Source: Pontimonas sp.
GTDB taxonomy: Bacteria > Actinomycetota > Actinomycetes > Actinomycetales > Microbacteriaceae
Direction: 5' to 3'
Length of the DNA stretch: 7,754 bases
Assembly: GCA_017852615.1 (NCBI GenBank)
Contig: JAFMKX010000046.1
Coordinates: 1-7,754, forward strand
This document shows positions 5,176 through 7,754 of the stretch, piece by piece. A program made the position numbers and the translations under genes. The notes beneath the pieces were generated by a model. The model did no database searches and was not told the DNA's origin. It saw only the letters and a list, made by a program, of their open reading frames with translations. The number at the start of each line of letters is the position of its first letter. Positions within the stretch are counted from its first letter, which is position 1.

Positions 5176-7641
5176 TTAGCGACGAGGTCGAAGTTTGCGC
5201 AACACGGCCCTGGTGAGGGATCGGAACTCGCCGCGGAACAAACGTTGGAATCCACGTCCTAGATCATGAACACTAAAGCGTGGTGGTCGTGGTCTGGCGG
5301 GTGAGAATCTGACCGGTCGACTTCGCCGTTGCGTGAGTCCAGAGGGATCTAATTGCTCAATATGGCTAACAAGAGGCATCAACACTGTCGACCACCGGTA
5401 CTCTTCTCGGGCCGATTCCAGAGCGGTCAGGTACCGAGCCCGCGCCGAGGAGTCAAAGAGCGCGGTATCGAGAGCCTGGACAAGAGCGTCCACATCCCCA
5501 GCAGGAACGGCAATACCAAGGCCTTTCGAGGCGACCACGTCAGCAAAATGATCACCTTCGGTCAACACCATGGGCAACTTCGCCCACAAGTAATCCAGTA
5601 TTCGCGTCCTAAACGAGAACGTTGTTTCAATATGAGACCGGTGCGTGCTCACACCAAGGTCTGCTTCTAGTAAATAGTTTGCTCTCTGGTCGTAGTCCAC
5701 CCAGGAGTCATTGAAGAAAACATGCGTGTCGGCCACCCCTAGTTCGCGAGCAAGCTCACGGGCCTTCGCGATGATGGGCATCTCTGGCACACCGGGGTGG
5801 GGATGGGCGGTGCCCATGAAAAACAACCGGACAGTGGGACGCGTTATTGCCAGTTTCGCTACAGCGTGAATCAGGGTCAGGGGATCAAACCAGTCATAAA
5901 TCCCACCACTCCAGACCATCAGAGCATCATCTGGCCCAATTCCCTCCACCACGCCTCGCAGAGCGGGAGTGCCGTGCACCGGATCGTCATCCGGCATACC
6001 AAAGGGAACAACACCGATGAGGCGATCGAGGTGGGGATCATCTGCATAGACAGAAGGGTTGACGCGACCGAGCGTCGTGAGTTGACCGAGATAGAAATGC
6101 CGTTGACGCTGCGAGGCACAGAGAAAATAGTCGGCCAGTGAAAGCTGCGCTTCGATTGCCGCACTCGCGTCGCCGACCTGGCGCTCCCACTGGTCGGCGG
6201 GAAGATGGCGAGCCTGCTCCAGCTGTTCTAGATGCATCGGGTCATAGATATCGGCAATGAGATGCTTCGTGCTGGTGCGAAGGCTGGGGAAAACTTCCAG
6301 CGCGTGGCCTTGGAACACGATGACATCCGCCCATTTTTCCCAGGCGGCAAACGCTTTGTCCTCTCCTGGGGCCACGTGAACCAGTCGGAAACGCGAGGTG
6401 AGCGCTTCGTCCGCTTCACTCATGCTCACCAGGGTCACATCGTTTTTCTCGCTCAACGCTGAGGCGATATGCCATGCCCTAATTCCTGGGCCCGAGAGCT
6501 TGGCTCCAATAGGGTCCCCGGTAATGATGAGAATCGATAATGCCGCTGGATCCTCGTTCACGCCAAAGGCCTCGACAATCGCGTCATACCCTCGAAGATA
6601 TCTGGCATTAGTGGACATTGCGGCATTTGTCTCTCCAAAAAGTTTCCACAGTGCCACATCAGATTTCTGCCGAGAAGCCTGAATGGCGGTCCGCTTTCCT
6701 TGTAGCGAGGGAAGAGCATCAACAAACTGATCCATGGCATACAGCGGCACCGCTGCGCCCGAAGGTAGGGTCACGCTCTGCGCGTTATCTCCACCGAGTG
6801 CTAAATCAAAGCCCGTCGTGGTGATGTTGGAATCCACCACAGAGCGCTTAACCGAAGCCAACAGCGCGCCGGGAAGTATTCGGGCCAGATTGGCATCATC
6901 CAGATTCTTATACAGACAATAAAGTGCATTTCTTTCCAGTAAAAACTGTTCGCGATGGGGTGCGATGCTGCTCATCGACTGGTGATAACGATGGAAAGCA
7001 AGGGATTGAGGCTCATAGAGATAGTCCCAGCCGGCAAGGTTGATGCGCCACCCCAAATCCACGTCCTCAAAGAACATGAAGAAGGATTCGTCGAAGCCAT
7101 CTAGTTGGTCAAAAACACTGCGTCGGACAAACATGGCAGCCCCTGTTCCAAAAAGGACGCTCTGCCTGGTTTGTTTCTTTTTCGAAGCCTTATCGCCCGT
7201 GAACGGGCGATAACCCATGCCGTACCACGTGAGACCGGAGCCTCGATAGTCAATAGTCTTTCCCTCCCAATCGAGCACCTGGCTCGCCACTGCGCCGGCC
7301 CTGGGGTAGGAGTCAAACGTCTCGAGTGCAGCACTCACCCACAGCTCATCCGGCCTTGCGTCGTTATTGAGAAAAGCCACAATCTCGCCTGAGGACTTAC
7401 TAACCCCAAGATTGCAACCCCCAGCAAAGCCCAGATTTGATCGAGATTCCACTACCGTGATGCGGTCTGCAAGCGCTTGTAATCGAGTAATGCTGTCATC
7501 GCCGGAAGCGTTGTCGACGACCACAATTTCTAAATCATGGGGATATTCCGGGAGGTTGGAGAGGTATTCGATAGCGGTGAGTGTGTCGTCAATACCTTTG
7601 TAGTTAACCAAAACAACGCTCACGCGGGGCGTGTGACTCAT
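5176..7641 (-). CDS. Bifunctional GT2-GT4 fusion glycosyltransferase with basic C-terminal tail
   Basis: The protein has 821 residues from ATG at 7641. The N-terminal GT2 domain (about 5-290) is of the WbbL-like type: VSVVLVNYKG (7-16), VVVDNASGDDS (40-50), NLGFAGGCNLG (69-79), FLNNDA (90-95) and GFDESFFMFFEDVDLGWR (182-199), where the E-D-D group is the likely catalytic/metal cluster. The C-terminal GT4-like GT-B domain (about 366-760) starts with LSILIITGDPIGAKLSGPGI and shows VPFGMP (545-550), a donor-domain opening LMVWSGGIYDWFDPLTLIHA (574-593), and ETTFSFRTRILDYLWAKLP (672-690) in the sugar-nucleotide site. An Arg-rich tail (about 771-821) ends the protein. Both domains look intact, so it may add two sugars in sequence. 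An upstream in-frame ATG at 7683 would add MAGCLDCCSSGGVS; I prefer 7641 because of the strong ribosome site at 7647-7653 and because the GT2 domain begins right after it. It is the first gene of a likely three-gene operon ending at 2099. Confidence 0.92.
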   Translation of the reverse strand: MSHTPRVSVVLVNYKGIDDTLTAIEYLSNLPEYPHDLEIVVVDNASGDDSITRLQALADRITVVESRSNLGFAGGCNLGVSKSSGEIVAFLNNDARPDELWVSAALETFDSYPRAGAVASQVLDWEGKTIDYRGSGLTWYGMGYRPFTGDKASKKKQTRQSVLFGTGAAMFVRRSVFDQLDGFDESFFMFFEDVDLGWRINLAGWDYLYEPQSLAFHRYHQSMSSIAPHREQFLLERNALYCLYKNLDDANLARILPGALLASVKRSVVDSNITTTGFDLALGGDNAQSVTLPSGAAVPLYAMDQFVDALPSLQGKRTAIQASRQKSDVALWKLFGETNAAMSTNARYLRGYDAIVEAFGVNEDPAALSILIITGDPIGAKLSGPGIRAWHIASALSEKNDVTLVSMSEADEALTSRFRLVHVAPGEDKAFAAWEKWADVIVFQGHALEVFPSLRTSTKHLIADIYDPMHLEQLEQARHLPADQWERQVGDASAAIEAQLSLADYFLCASQRQRHFYLGQLTTLGRVNPSVYADDPHLDRLIGVVPFGMPDDDPVHGTPALRGVVEGIGPDDALMVWSGGIYDWFDPLTLIHAVAKLAITRPTVRLFFMGTAHPHPGVPEMPIIAKARELARELGVADTHVFFNDSWVDYDQRANYLLEADLGVSTHRSHIETTFSFRTRILDYLWAKLPMVLTEGDHFADVVASKGLGIAVPAGDVDALVQALDTALFDSSARARYLTALESAREEYRWSTVLMPLVSHIEQLDPSGLTQRRSRPVRFSPARPRPPRFSVHDLGRGFQRLFRGEFRSLTRAVLRKLRPRR

Positions 7642-7646
7642 CGATA

Positions 7647-7653
7647 CTCCCCC
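7647..7653 (-). promoter_or_regulatory. Strong ribosome binding site fixing the GT2-GT4 start
   Basis: On the minus strand GGGGGAG lies 5 nt before ATG at 7641. It is the clearest Shine-Dalgarno sequence for any minus-strand gene here and argues against the upstream in-frame ATG at 7683. Confidence 0.7.
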
Positions 7654-7673
7654 ACTGCTACAACAATCAAGGC

Positions 7674-7702
7674 AACCTGCCATAATTACCCTACGGTCTC
7701 AA
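7674..7702 (-). promoter_or_regulatory. Candidate promoter of the glycosyltransferase-LysM operon
   Basis: On the minus strand TTGAGA (7697-7702) matches the -35 consensus at five of six positions and is followed after exactly 17 nt by CAGGTT (7674-7679), a weak -10. Transcription would begin near 7667, downstream of the ATG at 7683, giving a leader of about 25 nt that contains the ribosome site. An alternative -10, TAGGGT (7688-7693), lacks a -35 partner. Confidence 0.4.
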
Positions 7703-7731
7703 CGGGACTTGAGGGATGAAGGGCCTACCTA

Positions 7732-7754
7732 ATGTTTGCTCCGCGAGGTTGGCT
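7732..7754 (+). CDS. Possible start of a divergent gene, cut by the window edge
   Basis: ATG at 7732 opens MFAPRGW and stays open to the edge. AAGGG at 7719-7723 lies 8 nt upstream as a plausible ribosome site, and CATAAT at 7681-7686 could be its -10. ATG at 7716 in another frame is an alternative that is also open to the edge. Seven codons are too few to recognise a family, so this may be noncoding sequence. Confidence 0.22.

Noticed and set aside
5797..6141. 114-codon plus-strand frame
   Set aside because: It is antisense to the GT4 domain of the fusion glycosyltransferase and has no domain-like features.
7642..7683. 14-residue cysteine-rich N-terminal extension (MAGCLDCCSSGGVS) of the fusion glycosyltransferase
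   Set aside because: The ribosome site GGGGGAG sits inside it 5 nt before ATG 7641, and the candidate promoter would start transcription downstream of ATG 7683.
1..7754. tRNA, rRNA, CRISPR arrays, insertion sequences and attachment sites
   Set aside because: No tRNA-like cloverleaf, spaced direct repeats, transposase motifs or terminal inverted repeats were seen; nearly all of the window is coding.

Overview
The window looks like part of a cell-envelope polysaccharide locus from an actinobacterium. I lean towards a moderate-GC member of the Microbacteriaceae, such as the small-genome aquatic lineages. The reasons are base composition near half GC by eye, GTG starts, weak or absent Shine-Dalgarno sites next to possible leaderless starts, and a secreted LysM protein whose cysteine-rich core resembles a family I associate with Microbacteriaceae and their relatives. 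The taxonomic placement is inference.

Layout, left to right: (1) 1-973, minus strand: most of manA, mannose-6-phosphate isomerase, with its C-terminus cut off by the window edge. (2) 974-1050: a short divergent promoter region. (3) 1051-2102, plus strand: a two-gene module of a DPM1-like family 2 glycosyltransferase and a small three-helix DUF2304 membrane protein. (4) 2099-4138, minus strand: a 679-residue secreted protein with Asp-box repeats on both sides of a cysteine-rich, possibly lysozyme-like core, followed by three LysM repeats. Its stop codon overlaps the DUF2304 stop tail to tail. (5) 4171-5169, minus strand: a rhamnosyltransferase-like family 2 glycosyltransferase. (6) 5176-7641, minus strand: a large GT2-GT4 fusion glycosyltransferase with an arginine-rich tail. 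(7) 7642-7754: upstream region of that operon, with a possible divergent plus-strand gene starting at the very edge.

The genes fit one theme. ManA interconverts fructose-6-phosphate and mannose-6-phosphate, which feeds GDP-mannose. The DPM-like enzyme probably transfers a sugar to or from a polyprenyl phosphate carrier, with DUF2304 as its membrane partner. The GT2 and GT2-GT4 enzymes would extend a cell-wall glycan. The LysM protein, in the same likely transcription unit as those two, would act outside the cell on or at the wall. There are no RNA genes, insertion sequences, CRISPR arrays or signs of recent transfer. The most interesting item is the LysM protein: its central domain has no function I can name with confidence, and it interrupts what looks like a beta-propeller-type repeat region.
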